Below are positions 29,540-42,414 of a DNA stretch of 64,000 nucleotides, piece after piece. The stretch spans positions 62,368 to 126,367 of the forward strand of contig NZ_QAJN01000006.1 of NCBI RefSeq assembly GCF_003852425.1, in the 5' to 3' direction. The DNA is from Paucibacter sp. KBW04. GTDB lineage: Bacteria; Pseudomonadota; Gammaproteobacteria; Burkholderiales; Burkholderiaceae_C. The position numbers and the translations under genes were made by a program. The notes beneath the pieces were generated by a model. It made no database searches and was not told where the DNA came from. It saw only the letters and a program-made list of their open reading frames with translations. Position 1 is the stretch's first letter. Each line of letters opens with the position of its first letter.

Positions 29540-30742
29540 ATGAGCTTCGACAACCCCACCCTGTTCAATCTGCTGCTGATCCAGGCCCTGGCCTCGGCCG
29601 GCCTGATGCTGGCCCTGACCGGCTGGCAGACCAGTGCGGGCAGCCGACGCGCCCTCGGCTTCTGGGGCTTGCAAGCCCTTGCCTGGCTGCTGCTGGGCGC
29701 CTCCGAGTTCGGTCATGAGCGCCTGCTGCTGAGCCTGGCCATGCTGGGCTTCAGCGCCAGCCTGAGTCTGCTGTGGTGGGCCCTGCGCCTGTGGCTGCGG
29801 CCCTTGCCCGGCCGCGCCCTCTTGCTGCTGGCGCCGCTGCTGATGCCTCTGGTCTACGCCCTGCAGTTCGAGGACAGCACGTTTCGCGTGGCCTGGGCCC
29901 ATGGCTGGCTGGCGCTGCAGCTGGTGATGATTGGCCTGGCCCTGGCCTTGCCCGAACGCAGCCGCCTGGAGCCCGGCATGGTGCTGCAAGCCCGCCCCCA
30001 TGTGGCGCCGGGCCTGGACAACCGCCGCTGGCGCCTGCTCTTGCTGGCGGCCCTGCTGCCGGTTTTTTTGCTCAGCTTGTTGCGCGCCGGGCAGGGCCTG
30101 GTGAATCCGCAACTGCTCAGCCCGCTAGGGCCTGCCATCATCAACAGCGCCCTGGCCCTGTCCATGCACTGGGCCTTGCTGGCCGGCCTGCTGGCCCTGG
30201 TGCTGGCCTGGCGCAATGAGATCGAGACCGAGCTGGCCCGCCTGGCCCAGACCGATGGCCTGACCGGCTTGATCGACGCGCGCGCCTTCGCGGCCCGCTC
30301 GGTGGACATGATCTCCATGGCCCGGCGCCACCAGGAACCCCTGGCCCTGATGGTGCTGGACATCGACCGCCTGAAGGAGATCAATGCCTTGCAAGGCACC
30401 GAGGCCGGCGACCGCGCCCTGGCCTTGTTCGGCAGCTGCTTGCAGGCGCAGATGCGCTTGGGCGATCTGGCCGGCCGGGTCGGCGGCGAGGAGTTCGGTG
30501 TGCTGATGGCGCGCTGCGAGGCCTTGGGCCCACAAGCCCTGGACCTGCGCCTGCGCAATGCCCTGGCGGCACGGGCCAAGAGCGAGCTGGGTTTTGAGCT
30601 GAACTTCAGCGCCGGCTGGGCCAAGCTACGCCACGGCGATCGCAATGTGGACGATCTCATGCGACGCGCCGAGATTGCGCTCTACGAAGCCAAGCACGCG
30701 GGTCGCGGCCTGCTGGTGGCCGAGCCCGGCCTGGACTCCTGA
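29540..30742 (+). CDS. Membrane diguanylate cyclase (GGDEF)
   Basis: The 400-residue inner-membrane protein has about six to seven N-terminal hydrophobic segments (residues ~8-230) and then a GGDEF domain. DIDRLKEINALQGTEAGDRAL precedes the active-site GGEEF in AGRVGGEEFGVLM, and RLGD five residues before it is an intact product-inhibition I-site. It should make cyclic di-GMP from GTP. The N-terminal helices are of unknown sensory role. It starts 45 bp after amn and may be cotranscribed. Confidence 0.9.
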   Translation: MSFDNPTLFNLLLIQALASAGLMLALTGWQTSAGSRRALGFWGLQALAWLLLGASEFGHERLLLSLAMLGFSASLSLLWWALRLWLRPLPGRALLLLAPLLMPLVYALQFEDSTFRVAWAHGWLALQLVMIGLALALPERSRLEPGMVLQARPHVAPGLDNRRWRLLLLAALLPVFLLSLLRAGQGLVNPQLLSPLGPAIINSALALSMHWALLAGLLALVLAWRNEIETELARLAQTDGLTGLIDARAFAARSVDMISMARRHQEPLALMVLDIDRLKEINALQGTEAGDRALALFGSCLQAQMRLGDLAGRVGGEEFGVLMARCEALGPQALDLRLRNALAARAKSELGFELNFSAGWAKLRHGDRNVDDLMRRAEIALYEAKHAGRGLLVAEPGLDS

Positions 30743-30849
30743 GCCCCGGCACAAGGCTGGCACGCGGTTTGCAATAGCTTGAAGGCCAGGGCTTCCACAA
30801 GAAGCCCACCCCAAGCCGATTGCAGCCCAAGCCCACGCCATCCGCCGCC

Positions 30850-31563
30850 ATGTTCAGATTCAAATTCCGCAGCCCCGTCGCCAGCTCTGCCTCGACCCCT
30901 ACCTTCTCCCTGCCCCTGGGCCTGCCCTTTCTGTCGGGCTCCGGCGCCAGCGCCCAACCCGGCCCAGGCTGCGCCACCTTGCGCGAAGCGCCTGCCCCGC
31001 TGGCCGCCAGGCCCTTGCCAGCCCTGCAAATCCGCCGCCTCAACGCGGCTGAGGCGCAATGGCTACCCGGATTGTGCGAGCTGCTGATCGACAGCGTGCA
31101 CCGGGGCGCCTGCCTGGGCTTTCTGGCCCCGCTCTCGCTCGGCGCGGCGCAAGACTACTGGCGCTCCGTGCTGGCCCGCCTGGGCCCCCAGCATGAGCTG
31201 TGGATTGCCTGCGATGCCGAGGCGCCCGAGGGCACAAGCCCCAAGCTGCACGGCGCCGTCCAACTAGCCTTGTGCAGCAGCGCCAACGCGCACCATCGTG
31301 GCGAGGTGCAACGCTTGATGGTGCACAGCCAGTCCCGCAGTCGGGGCATTGCCAGCCGCTTGATGAGCCGGCTGGAATGCGCGGCCCTGAGCCGGGGGCG
31401 TCAGTTGCTGGTACTGGAGACGCCCTCGGGCTCGCAAGCCGAGGCGGTCTACGTCCATCTGGGCTGGCAACGTGCCGGTGAAATACCGGCTTATGCCAGC
31501 TGCGCCGAAGGCCGCTTGCGCGACACCGTCTTCTACTTCAAGCGCCTGCAAGCGCCCGCCTGA
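30850..31563 (+). CDS. GNAT-family N-acetyltransferase
   Basis: From ATG 30850 the protein has 237 residues. A Ser/Ala/Pro-rich, poorly conserved N-terminus of about 55 residues precedes an acetyltransferase fold with LQIRRLNAAEAQWL and the acetyl-CoA loop VQRLMVHSQSRSRGIASRLM. LLVLETPSGSQAEAVYVHLG then ends in FYFKRL. An upstream TTG (30820) is possible. It is followed at 7 bp by the convergent REC-GGDEF gene. Substrate is unknown. Confidence 0.82.
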   Translation: MFRFKFRSPVASSASTPTFSLPLGLPFLSGSGASAQPGPGCATLREAPAPLAARPLPALQIRRLNAAEAQWLPGLCELLIDSVHRGACLGFLAPLSLGAAQDYWRSVLARLGPQHELWIACDAEAPEGTSPKLHGAVQLALCSSANAHHRGEVQRLMVHSQSRSRGIASRLMSRLECAALSRGRQLLVLETPSGSQAEAVYVHLGWQRAGEIPAYASCAEGRLRDTVFYFKRLQAPA

Positions 31564-31570
31564 GACCCTC

Positions 31571-32533
31571 TCAGAGCTGCACACAGCTGACGCAGCCGCG
31601 GCCCTTGGACTTGGCCAGATAGAGCTGCTCGTCGGCCGCACTGATCAGCTCGGCCGCCGCCCGCCCGGTCTGCGGCCGCATCACCGCACAGCCCACGCTG
31701 ACGGTCAGGAAGGGCCCGACATCGGAGTAGGCATGGGCGATATGGGCCATGCGCACAGCGTCCAGAACATCTTGCGCCAGGCCGCGGGCGCCCTCCAGAT
31801 CGGTCTCGGGCAGCACGCAGGCGAACTCCTCGCCGCCAAAGCGGCTGACGAAGTCACCGGGGCGCTTGAGCTGCATATTCAGAATCGCCGCCACCTGGCG
31901 CAAGGCCTCGTCACCGGCCAAATGGCCGTAGTGATCGTTGTAGCGCTTGAAGAAGTCCACATCGATGATCAGCAGGCCGATCTCATTGGCATTGCGCATG
32001 GCGCGCTGGAACTCCTGCTCGCAGCACTCGTCGAAATAACGCCGGTTGTAAACCCCGGTCAGACCGTCGATGAAGGAGAGGTGGCGCAGCAGATCGCCCT
32101 GCAGCTTGAGCTGCAAATGGGCTTTGACCCGGGCCCGCACCACGGCCGGATTGAAAGGCTTGGCGATGTAGTCCACCGCGCCCAACTCCAGGCCAAAGGT
32201 TTCTTCCTTGGCATCGCTGTGCACGGTGACGAAGATCACCGGCAGATCCCGCAGCATGGGGTCGGCCTTGATCTGGCGGCAGACCTCGTAGCCGTTCATG
32301 CCCGGCATCTGCACATCGAGCAGGATCAGGTCGGGATTCTTGTCGCGACACATATCCAGGGCCTGCTGGCCCGAGGTGGCCACCATCACCTGATACTCCG
32401 AGGCGAAGACTTGGTAGAGCACCTGAATATTGATGGGCTGATCGTCCACGATCAGCAGGCGCGCGCGGCGCGTGGGCGGGCCCAGCAAACTCAGGTCAGG
32501 GCCGCCAGACGGTCGAAAGCTTGTGTTCGTCAT
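31571..32533 (-). CDS. Response regulator with GGDEF output (REC-GGDEF diguanylate cyclase)
   Basis: The 320-residue cytoplasmic protein has a receiver domain (about residues 23-145: LLIVDDQPIN, phospho-Asp in ILLDVQMPGMNGYE, Lys in VDYIAKPF). A GGDEF domain follows, with DVDFFKRYNDHYGHLAGDEA and the active GGEEF in VSRFGGEEFACVL; RPGD is an I-site. ATG 32533 overlaps the stop of the giant hybrid kinase gene by ATGA, so the kinase probably phosphorylates it and switches c-di-GMP synthesis. It is the likely output of that sensor. Confidence 0.93.
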   Translation of the reverse strand: MTNTSFRPSGGPDLSLLGPPTRRARLLIVDDQPINIQVLYQVFASEYQVMVATSGQQALDMCRDKNPDLILLDVQMPGMNGYEVCRQIKADPMLRDLPVIFVTVHSDAKEETFGLELGAVDYIAKPFNPAVVRARVKAHLQLKLQGDLLRHLSFIDGLTGVYNRRYFDECCEQEFQRAMRNANEIGLLIIDVDFFKRYNDHYGHLAGDEALRQVAAILNMQLKRPGDFVSRFGGEEFACVLPETDLEGARGLAQDVLDAVRMAHIAHAYSDVGPFLTVSVGCAVMRPQTGRAAAELISAADEQLYLAKSKGRGCVSCVQL

Positions 32534-35500
32534 GCTGGTACGCGCGCCAGGCAAGCCTGGCAGAGGGCGAGCGCCTGCTCGAAGTTGAGGGCCGAAAGCG
32601 CCTGTTCAATGGCAGGCATTTCGGGTTGAAGCCGGTCGGCATGCTGCTCGCGCAAGGCGTTGAAGGCATCGGTCGCGCCCATATCCCAGTCCTGCAAGAG
32701 CGTGAGCAAACTCGTCATCGCAGCCCTGAATTCTGCCGCGTCGCTCAGGCCCGTGGTAGTCGCCTTGGGCACGCTCTTGGGCTTGAGGTCCACCAAGTCC
32801 TGGGCCAGCTGCACCAGCAAGGCGCAGGCAGGCACGACCAGCTTTTCCAGCGCGGCAATCCATTCGGCGCTGAGCGTTTCGCCTCTCTTCAGAGCGGCCT
32901 CGCCCTCGGCGCCCACCTCGGCCAACTCATTCGCGCCCAGCGTCGCTGCCAGGCCCTTGAAGCTATGCGTCAGCAGCACCGCCTCGTCGAGGTCCTGGTC
33001 CGCCATCTTGACGCTCAACTGCTGGGGCAGTTGCAGGGCAGATTTGGCGAAGGACAGGGTCATGCGCTGGAACAACTCGGCCTTGCCCATGAAGCGGTCC
33101 ATGGCGGACTGGGCATCAAATCCTTGGGACAGGGCCTTGGCTTGCAAGTCCTCAGGCACCGCCAGCGTGGCAAAGCGATGCTCCTGCACGACCGGCTCGG
33201 GTCGGTCCTGGCTGTGCAATATCACGCCCACCAATTTATCCATGTCAAACGGTTTCCCCACATGTTCATTCATGCCTGCGGCCAGGCATTCCTCCCGGTC
33301 CGAGGCCATCACATTGGCGGTCATCGCGATGATGGGCAGGCTTGTCAGCTGCAAGTCCTGCCGTATCGCACGACTTGCACTGTAACCGTCCATCACCGGC
33401 ATTTGCACATCCATCAGCACCAGGTCAAAAGCTTCGGGGCTGGCCCGCAAGATGTCAACCGCCACCTGCCCGTTGCCCGCCAGCTGCACGCTGGCGCCAG
33501 CGTCCTCCAGCAATTCCTGGGCAACCTGCTGGTTGTTGAGGTTGTCCTCCACCACCAGGATGCGCAGCTTGTGCAAGGGCTTGCTGAGGCCTTGCTGCAG
33601 CGCGGGTGAAGGCTCGCCGCCCTGCTCGGCGCGGCGCGCCTCCTGCACCGCGTCCAGCAACATCTGCGGCGTGATCGGCTTGACCAGATAGCCATCGAGC
33701 AAGCCTTGCTCTTCCTCGCTACGGCGAAGCAGCTCTTCGCGCCCCTGTGCCGTCACCATGATGATCTGGGGCTGTGGCAGGCCCGGCGCCATGCCGCGCA
33801 GACGCTGGATCATCTCAAAGCCATCCAGGCCCGAGCCCATGCGCCAGTCACTCAGCAGCAGCTCATAGGGCTCGCCCTGGGTGGCCCGCTCTTGCAAGAG
33901 GCGCAAGGCCTCATCGCCCGAGTCCACCAGCTCCATGCGCAGGCCCAGGGCCCGGCCGCTGCGCCCCAGCAGCTCGCGCGCCACCGGGTTGTCGTCCACC
34001 ACCAGGGTGCGCAAGGCCGGCAGCTGGGCTTGCACCAGACGGGTGTCGCTGGCCTGGGCGGGAGCTTCCAGGCCCAGATTGAGGGTGAAATAGAAGCGGC
34101 TGCCTCGGCCCAGCTCGCTGTCCAGCTGCAAGGTGCCGCCCATCAAATGCACCAGGCGCTGGCTGATCGCAAGGCCGAGGCCGGTGCCCCCATAACGGCG
34201 GGTGGTGGAGGCCTCGGCCTGAGAGAAACCGGTGAAAATCTTTTCCTGATTCTCGGGCGCGATGCCGATGCCGGAGTCGCTGACCGAGAACTGCACCGCC
34301 GCCGAAATATCCCCCGGCTGCAAGGGCCGCAAAAGCTTCAGCGACAGCACCACCTCGCCTTCCTGGGTGAACTTGGTGGCATTGCCGCCCAGATTGATCA
34401 AGACCTGCTGCAGGCGCATGGAGTCGGCCACCAGCAGAGGCGGCAGCTCGGCATCCAGATCGAACAAGATGTCGATATTCTTTTGGCCCACATTGGCCGA
34501 GAGAATGACGGAGAGATCGCGGAAGAGCTGGTCGACCCGGAAGGGCTGCATGTCCAGCGCCATCTTGCCGGCCTCGACCTTGGAGAAGTCCAGGATATCG
34601 TTCAGCAAGCCCAGCAGGGAGCGGGCCGCGCCCTCGGTCTTGCTGGCGTAGTCCTTCTGGCGCGGGGTCAGCTCGGTTTTTTGCAGCAGGCGCAGCAGGC
34701 CCAGAATGGCGTTCATGGGCGTACGGATCTCATGGCTCATATTGGCCAGGAACTGGCCCTTGGAGCGCGCCGCTTCTTCGGCCGCTTCCATGGCCAACAT
34801 CATGTCGGTGATGTCGATGCGGAAGCCCACGATATGGCCGTCATCCATGCGGCGCTCGATCACCCGGTTCCAGCGCCCATTGCCCAGCTTTTGCACCAGC
34901 TGGGTTTCGCCGCTGCGGTGCGCCGTCAGGCGATTCTGAATCCAGCTTTCCTCCTGCCCCTCGCCCACCACATACTGGCCCAGATTGACGCCCAGCCGGA
35001 TCACATCCTCAAACCGGGCGCCGGGCACGATCTGGTCTTCGGCGCCCTCATAAACCTGGCGGTACTTTTCATTGCAGAAGACCAGCTTGTCCTGCGGGTC
35101 GAACAGCACAAAGGCCTCGTTGACCGCGTCGATGGAGCCGCGCAGCAAGGCCTCGGCCTTGCGCACCTCGGCCTCGGCCCGCTTGCGCGCACCGATATCG
35201 GTATAGGTGGTGACGAAGCCGCCGCTGGGCACCGGCTTGCTGCGCATCTCCATCACCAGGCCATCGGGCCGCTCACGCTCCCACTGGTGGGGCGCCAACA
35301 TGCTGGCGCGTGCCACTTCCATGCTGTGCTTCATCGCCGCGTCCAGATCCAGCGTTCCGTTTTCGCCCCGGGTCCAGATCAGGCGCAAGACGTCTTCGAT
35401 CGGCGACTCTTTGTCCTGAACCTCGTCCTCGCGCAGGCCATAGAGATCCATGAACATGGTGTTGTGCAGGGCCAGGCGGAAGTCCGCGTCGACAAAGGTC

Positions 35501-37752
35501 AGGCCGCAGGGCAGGCTGTCCAGCACCACGCGGATCAACTCATTGCTGCGCCGCTGCTCTTCGGCCAAGCGCTTGGCCTCGCTGATGTCGTAATAGGTGG
35601 TGACAAAGCCACCGCCCAGCATGGGCGCGCCACGCACCTCGATGACCTTGCCGCTGCGGTGATGCTGCTCGAAGTGATGGACTTTTGGATTGAGCCCGCG
35701 CTGGATCAGGTCCTGGATATGGGCCTCCATGGCCTCGCCCTCGCCATAGTCGCCAAAGCTGGCGTTGTAGCGGATGAAGGACTCAAAGCGCGGCGGCATC
35801 TCCTCGAATAGATGCTCGGGGAACTCGAACATCTCGACGAATTTGCGGTTGTAGGCGCGCAGATTGAGCTCGCTGTCGAACACGCTCAGCGCGCAAGGCA
35901 GGCTTTCCATCACGCTCAGCAAGACCTGGTGGTTGCGCTTGCTCTCCACCTCCAGCTCACGCTGGGCGGTAATGTCCTGGTAGGTGCCGACGATGCGCAT
36001 GGCGCCGTTGTCGTCAAACGAGGCCTCGCCCACCGATCTCACCCAAAGGAAACGCCCCAGATCGGTATTCAGCGCCAACTCCATATCCCAGGACTCGCTG
36101 GGATCCTTGGCCTTGTCCATGGCCTCTTGCAGCTTCATCCGGTCCTCGGCGGAGAAGTAAGACAGGGCCTGCTCCAGCGTCACCGGCGTACCGGGCGCGA
36201 TGTCATGCAAACGGCAGGTCTGCTCTGACCAAATCAGCTCGCGTGTCTGCAGGTCGTATTCCCAGCCGCCCAGGCCGGCCAGCAGCTCCGAGCGGTCCAG
36301 GGCGGCCTGCTTGCGCAGCAGCCCTTCCTCGCTGCGCTTGCGGGCGTTGATGTCCATCAAAGTGCCGGCAATCCAGCGCGGCGCGCCGCTGGCATCGCGC
36401 TCGTAGAGCTTGCCGCGCATCAGGCACCAGATCCAGGCGCCCGACTCATGCAAAAGGCGCAGCTCGCATTCAAAGAACTCGGTATCGCCACGGCAATGGC
36501 GGGCCAACATATCGGAGGCCATCGCCATATCGTCGGGGTGGATGTAGCGCAGCCAGGTGCGCGCGTTCAGCGGCACCATATCGGCCAATTTGCGGCCGGT
36601 GATATTGGCCCAGCGCTCGTTGAAGCGGGCCTCGCCGGTCTGTTCGTTCCACTCCCAGGTGCCGACATGGGTGCCGTCGATGATGCGGGCCAGGCGTTCG
36701 CGCTGCTCGGCCAGATCGCTGCGGGCGCGCCGCGCCGCAGTGATGTCGGTGCGGATGGAGATGTACTTCTGCACCCGCCCGTTTTCATCCAGGATGGGCG
36801 CGATGATGCTGTTGACCCAGTAGATCTCGCCATTCTTGGCGCGATTGCAGATCTCGCCCTGCCAGGATCTGCCCACCGAGATATCGGCCCATAGCTTGCG
36901 CCAGAACTCCGGCGGATGCTGGCCGGAATTGACGATGCGGTGGTTGTGGCCCAGCAACTCCTCGCGGCTGTAACCGCTGATGCGGCTGAAGGCCTCGTTG
37001 GCGTCGATGATGGTGCCGGCCGCATCGGCCACCGAGACGATGGCGTGCTGGTGAATGGTGTCCAGCAAGGACTTGTTGATGCCCATGGAGCGCGCCAGCT
37101 CCAGCTGCACCTGTTTGCTGTCCGAGGTATCGCGGGCGATCTCGATAAAGCCGGTGTGGCGGTCCTTGTCGTCCTTCAGCGCCTGCAGCTCGGCAGACAC
37201 CCAAAATCTATGCCCGTCCTTGTGCTTGTTCTGCCGCTCCCGGCGCATCAGCTGCTTGGCGACCAGCAGCTCACCCAGCTGCTGCGCTGTCAAATCGACC
37301 TCGGCGGGATCGACGGCCAGAAATTCCGGCGCCCGACGGCCCAGCACCTCGGCCTCGGCATAGCCCGTCATGCGGGTGAAGCCCTCGTTCACCCAGGTGA
37401 TACGCATCTCGGTATCCAGCAGCATCAGCGCACTGCTGGTGCCGCGCATGGCAAAAGAGTACTGCTGCAGACGCACGCCCATCTCGCTCATCTGCGCCTG
37501 CAGGCGGCGTTCGCGCCGCAGCAAGCCCAGGCCCAGCAAGACCAAAGCCAGCAGCAGACCGATGAAAAGCAAGGCCAGGGCGGGCAGGGAGACCATCACC
37601 CTATCCTCGGGCTGACTCGCCACAGCAGCGGCACCGGCGGCGGCAAGGGCCGGCGCGGCCAGCAGCAGGTTCAGGCTCAGGCTCAGACTCAATCCCAGGC
37701 CCAGGACCTGGGCAGAAAGAAACCGGTTCCAAGACACCCAGGGTGTCCGCAT
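32530..37752 (-). CDS. Hybrid histidine kinase with seven PAS, two receivers and Hpt
   Basis: From ATG 37752 (GGAG just before it) the protein has 1740 residues; ATG 37785 is an alternative. Order: TM1 about 12-40, a short periplasmic loop, TM2 about 55-78, seven PAS-like modules (about 90-215, 222-340, 350-475, 485-600, 608-728, 735-858, 868-985), HisKA with His1007 in NMSHEIRTPMNAILG, and HATPase (NLGGNATKFT, GTGLGLAISQRL). REC1 has phospho-Asp1302, REC2 Asp1448 in LMDVQMPVMDGY, and Hpt His1596 in LLTHSFKGLAATLG. With almost no periplasmic domain, sensing is probably cytoplasmic through PAS ligands. The next gene overlaps by ATGA and encodes a REC-GGDEF, giving a complete phosphorelay to c-di-GMP. 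Confidence 0.93.
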   Translation of the reverse strand: MRTPWVSWNRFLSAQVLGLGLSLSLSLNLLLAAPALAAAGAAAVASQPEDRVMVSLPALALLFIGLLLALVLLGLGLLRRERRLQAQMSEMGVRLQQYSFAMRGTSSALMLLDTEMRITWVNEGFTRMTGYAEAEVLGRRAPEFLAVDPAEVDLTAQQLGELLVAKQLMRRERQNKHKDGHRFWVSAELQALKDDKDRHTGFIEIARDTSDSKQVQLELARSMGINKSLLDTIHQHAIVSVADAAGTIIDANEAFSRISGYSREELLGHNHRIVNSGQHPPEFWRKLWADISVGRSWQGEICNRAKNGEIYWVNSIIAPILDENGRVQKYISIRTDITAARRARSDLAEQRERLARIIDGTHVGTWEWNEQTGEARFNERWANITGRKLADMVPLNARTWLRYIHPDDMAMASDMLARHCRGDTEFFECELRLLHESGAWIWCLMRGKLYERDASGAPRWIAGTLMDINARKRSEEGLLRKQAALDRSELLAGLGGWEYDLQTRELIWSEQTCRLHDIAPGTPVTLEQALSYFSAEDRMKLQEAMDKAKDPSESWDMELALNTDLGRFLWVRSVGEASFDDNGAMRIVGTYQDITAQRELEVESKRNHQVLLSVMESLPCALSVFDSELNLRAYNRKFVEMFEFPEHLFEEMPPRFESFIRYNASFGDYGEGEAMEAHIQDLIQRGLNPKVHHFEQHHRSGKVIEVRGAPMLGGGFVTTYYDISEAKRLAEEQRRSNELIRVVLDSLPCGLTFVDADFRLALHNTMFMDLYGLREDEVQDKESPIEDVLRLIWTRGENGTLDLDAAMKHSMEVARASMLAPHQWERERPDGLVMEMRSKPVPSGGFVTTYTDIGARKRAEAEVRKAEALLRGSIDAVNEAFVLFDPQDKLVFCNEKYRQVYEGAEDQIVPGARFEDVIRLGVNLGQYVVGEGQEESWIQNRLTAHRSGETQLVQKLGNGRWNRVIERRMDDGHIVGFRIDITDMMLAMEAAEEAARSKGQFLANMSHEIRTPMNAILGLLRLLQKTELTPRQKDYASKTEGAARSLLGLLNDILDFSKVEAGKMALDMQPFRVDQLFRDLSVILSANVGQKNIDILFDLDAELPPLLVADSMRLQQVLINLGGNATKFTQEGEVVLSLKLLRPLQPGDISAAVQFSVSDSGIGIAPENQEKIFTGFSQAEASTTRRYGGTGLGLAISQRLVHLMGGTLQLDSELGRGSRFYFTLNLGLEAPAQASDTRLVQAQLPALRTLVVDDNPVARELLGRSGRALGLRMELVDSGDEALRLLQERATQGEPYELLLSDWRMGSGLDGFEMIQRLRGMAPGLPQPQIIMVTAQGREELLRRSEEEQGLLDGYLVKPITPQMLLDAVQEARRAEQGGEPSPALQQGLSKPLHKLRILVVEDNLNNQQVAQELLEDAGASVQLAGNGQVAVDILRASPEAFDLVLMDVQMPVMDGYSASRAIRQDLQLTSLPIIAMTANVMASDREECLAAGMNEHVGKPFDMDKLVGVILHSQDRPEPVVQEHRFATLAVPEDLQAKALSQGFDAQSAMDRFMGKAELFQRMTLSFAKSALQLPQQLSVKMADQDLDEAVLLTHSFKGLAATLGANELAEVGAEGEAALKRGETLSAEWIAALEKLVVPACALLVQLAQDLVDLKPKSVPKATTTGLSDAAEFRAAMTSLLTLLQDWDMGATDAFNALREQHADRLQPEMPAIEQALSALNFEQALALCQACLARVPA

Positions 37753-38047
37753 GTTCTCCGCTTTCTTCCGGCCTTGAGCTTGCATTGCAAATCCCGTGCC
37801 GAGCTGGCACACAAAGGGTTCAGGGGCTTCGCTTAGTTTAGAGACAAGCCGAGAGATTCAGCAAAAGCTTTTGCGCTCTCTCTTGGTACTTGTGCCACGA
37901 CTTTATGAGTTAGCCCTTGCTCTGCGTTGACTTGGCCTAGTCTCAGTCCTCAGCGGCATGCGAAAAACGTCGCTTGGATGACTTTTGCCACAGAAACGAC
38001 AAGGGGCGGCCCGCCAAGGCCGCCCCCGAAGCTATCAGTTCAAGCGA
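37753..38047. other. Intergenic region between the hybrid kinase and the RND pump
   Basis: This 295-bp gap holds the kinase promoter (minus strand) and, at its far end, the terminator of the RND operon. A perfect 14-bp palindrome (GCAAAAGCTTTTGC) at 37861-37874, flanked by GAGAGA and TCTCTC, lies about 110 bp before the kinase start and may be an operator. No further gene is seen. Confidence 0.45.
38003..38026 (-). terminator. Terminator hairpin downstream of the RND pump gene
   Basis: A 9-bp perfect stem (GGGGCGGCC / GGCCGCCCC) with a 6-base loop starts about 20 bp after the pump stop. On the minus strand it is followed by the moderately T-rich CTTGTCGTTTCTG. It separates the metal operon from the hybrid kinase gene. 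Confidence 0.7.
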
Positions 38048-41218
<3,171 letters not shown>

Positions 41219-41229
41219 AGCGGCCCCTT

Positions 41230-42414
41230 TCAGCGGATCTGGTTGAGCAGGCTGGCGGCCTCACTCACCACCCGGTCGCCGTCTTGCAGACCGGCGGTCA
41301 CCGCCACGCTGGCGCCGTCCAAGGGCTGCACCTGCACCACCCGGGGCTCGAAGCGCTCCGGCGCCGTCTTGACCCAGACCATGGCCTGATTGGCCGGGTT
41401 GCGCAGCAAGGCGGCGGCGGGCACGGCCAGGCCTTGAATCTGGCTGCGGGTCTGCACCCAAAGCTTGAGCGTCTGGCCCAGCACCAGAGGCGTGGCCTGC
41501 GGCCAGGACTTGGCGCTGGGCTTGAAGGACAGGGGCAGGGCCTGGTCGCGCAGGCTCAGGCCCGCGCCGACAAAGTCCAGCGCCAGGCGCTGGCCACCCT
41601 GGGCCAACGTAGCGCCGGCCACATCGCCGGCCAAGGCCGCATCAAAGGCCAGGGCCTCGACGCGCAGGCGCTGCGGGTCCACCACCTCGAACACCAGCTC
41701 CTTGGCCTCCACCACCTGGCCCGCATGGGCGTTGGCCGATGCGATCAGCCCGCTGGCCGGCGCCCGCAAGGCCTCACGCCCTTGCAAGCCACCGCTCAGC
41801 GCGCGGCTACGCGCCTGCAGGCTTTGCAGCTCGGCCTCCAAGGCCTCGATCTCCTTGCGCGGCACGGTGTCGCTGAGTTCGCGCAAGCGCTTCAAACGCT
41901 TTTCGCCCAGCTCGGCGGCGGCCTGCAACTCGGCCACTTGGGCGCTCTGGCTGGAGCGTTCCAGCGCACCGGCGGCCGGTTCCAACCAGGCCAATACCTG
42001 GCCCTTTTTCACCGCCTGGCCCAGGCTGGGGAAGCCCTGCGGCCCCGCCTCCAGCCGGCCCGCCACCATGGCTTGCACCCGGCCGCCGGCATTGGGGTCG
42101 GGCACCACCCGGGCATTCAGCTCCACGCTGCGTGGCAGCGCGGCCATGCGGACCGGCAAGGTGCGCAAACCCATCTGGCGCTGGGCCGGTTTGGGCAGAA
42201 ACACCGCGCCGTCGGCCTGACGCTGCGGGCCCTGGCCGGGCAGGCTGGCGGCCGGTTCGTCATGGGAATGACCTTCACCGGCCAGAGCCGGGGCAGCGGG
42301 CCAGGCCAGCATGAGACCCAGGAGCAAGCCCATGCAAGGTGTTAAAGCAAAGTTCTTCTTCATCAGCGTCTTTCGATTCGGTGTTGCCACGGCGGGCTGC
42401 AGAGCGGGCTTCAT
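41230..42414 (-). CDS. RND efflux periplasmic adaptor, CzcB/CusB type
   Basis: The 394-residue membrane-fusion protein has an export signal (MKKNFALTPCMGLLLGLMLA, ending PALAGE), a His-rich GEGHSHDE metal-binding start and a barrel/lipoyl/hairpin order seen as AMVAGRLEAGPQGFPSLGQA, LAWLEPAAGAL and coiled coil about residues 190-240. It ends with NQAMVWVKTAPERFEPRVVQ-type phrases. I chose ATG 42414, with AGGAG seven bases upstream and an ATGA overlap with the 194-residue gene. ATG 42363, at the start of the signal peptide proper, is also plausible. Confidence 0.9.
   Translation of the reverse strand: MKPALQPAVATPNRKTLMKKNFALTPCMGLLLGLMLAWPAAPALAGEGHSHDEPAASLPGQGPQRQADGAVFLPKPAQRQMGLRTLPVRMAALPRSVELNARVVPDPNAGGRVQAMVAGRLEAGPQGFPSLGQAVKKGQVLAWLEPAAGALERSSQSAQVAELQAAAELGEKRLKRLRELSDTVPRKEIEALEAELQSLQARSRALSGGLQGREALRAPASGLIASANAHAGQVVEAKELVFEVVDPQRLRVEALAFDAALAGDVAGATLAQGGQRLALDFVGAGLSLRDQALPLSFKPSAKSWPQATPLVLGQTLKLWVQTRSQIQGLAVPAAALLRNPANQAMVWVKTAPERFEPRVVQVQPLDGASVAVTAGLQDGDRVVSEAASLLNQIR

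Noticed and set aside
33706-35811. 701-codon plus-strand frame inside the hybrid kinase gene
   Set aside because: It is the complement of the kinase coding frame, with no recognisable domain or ribosome site.
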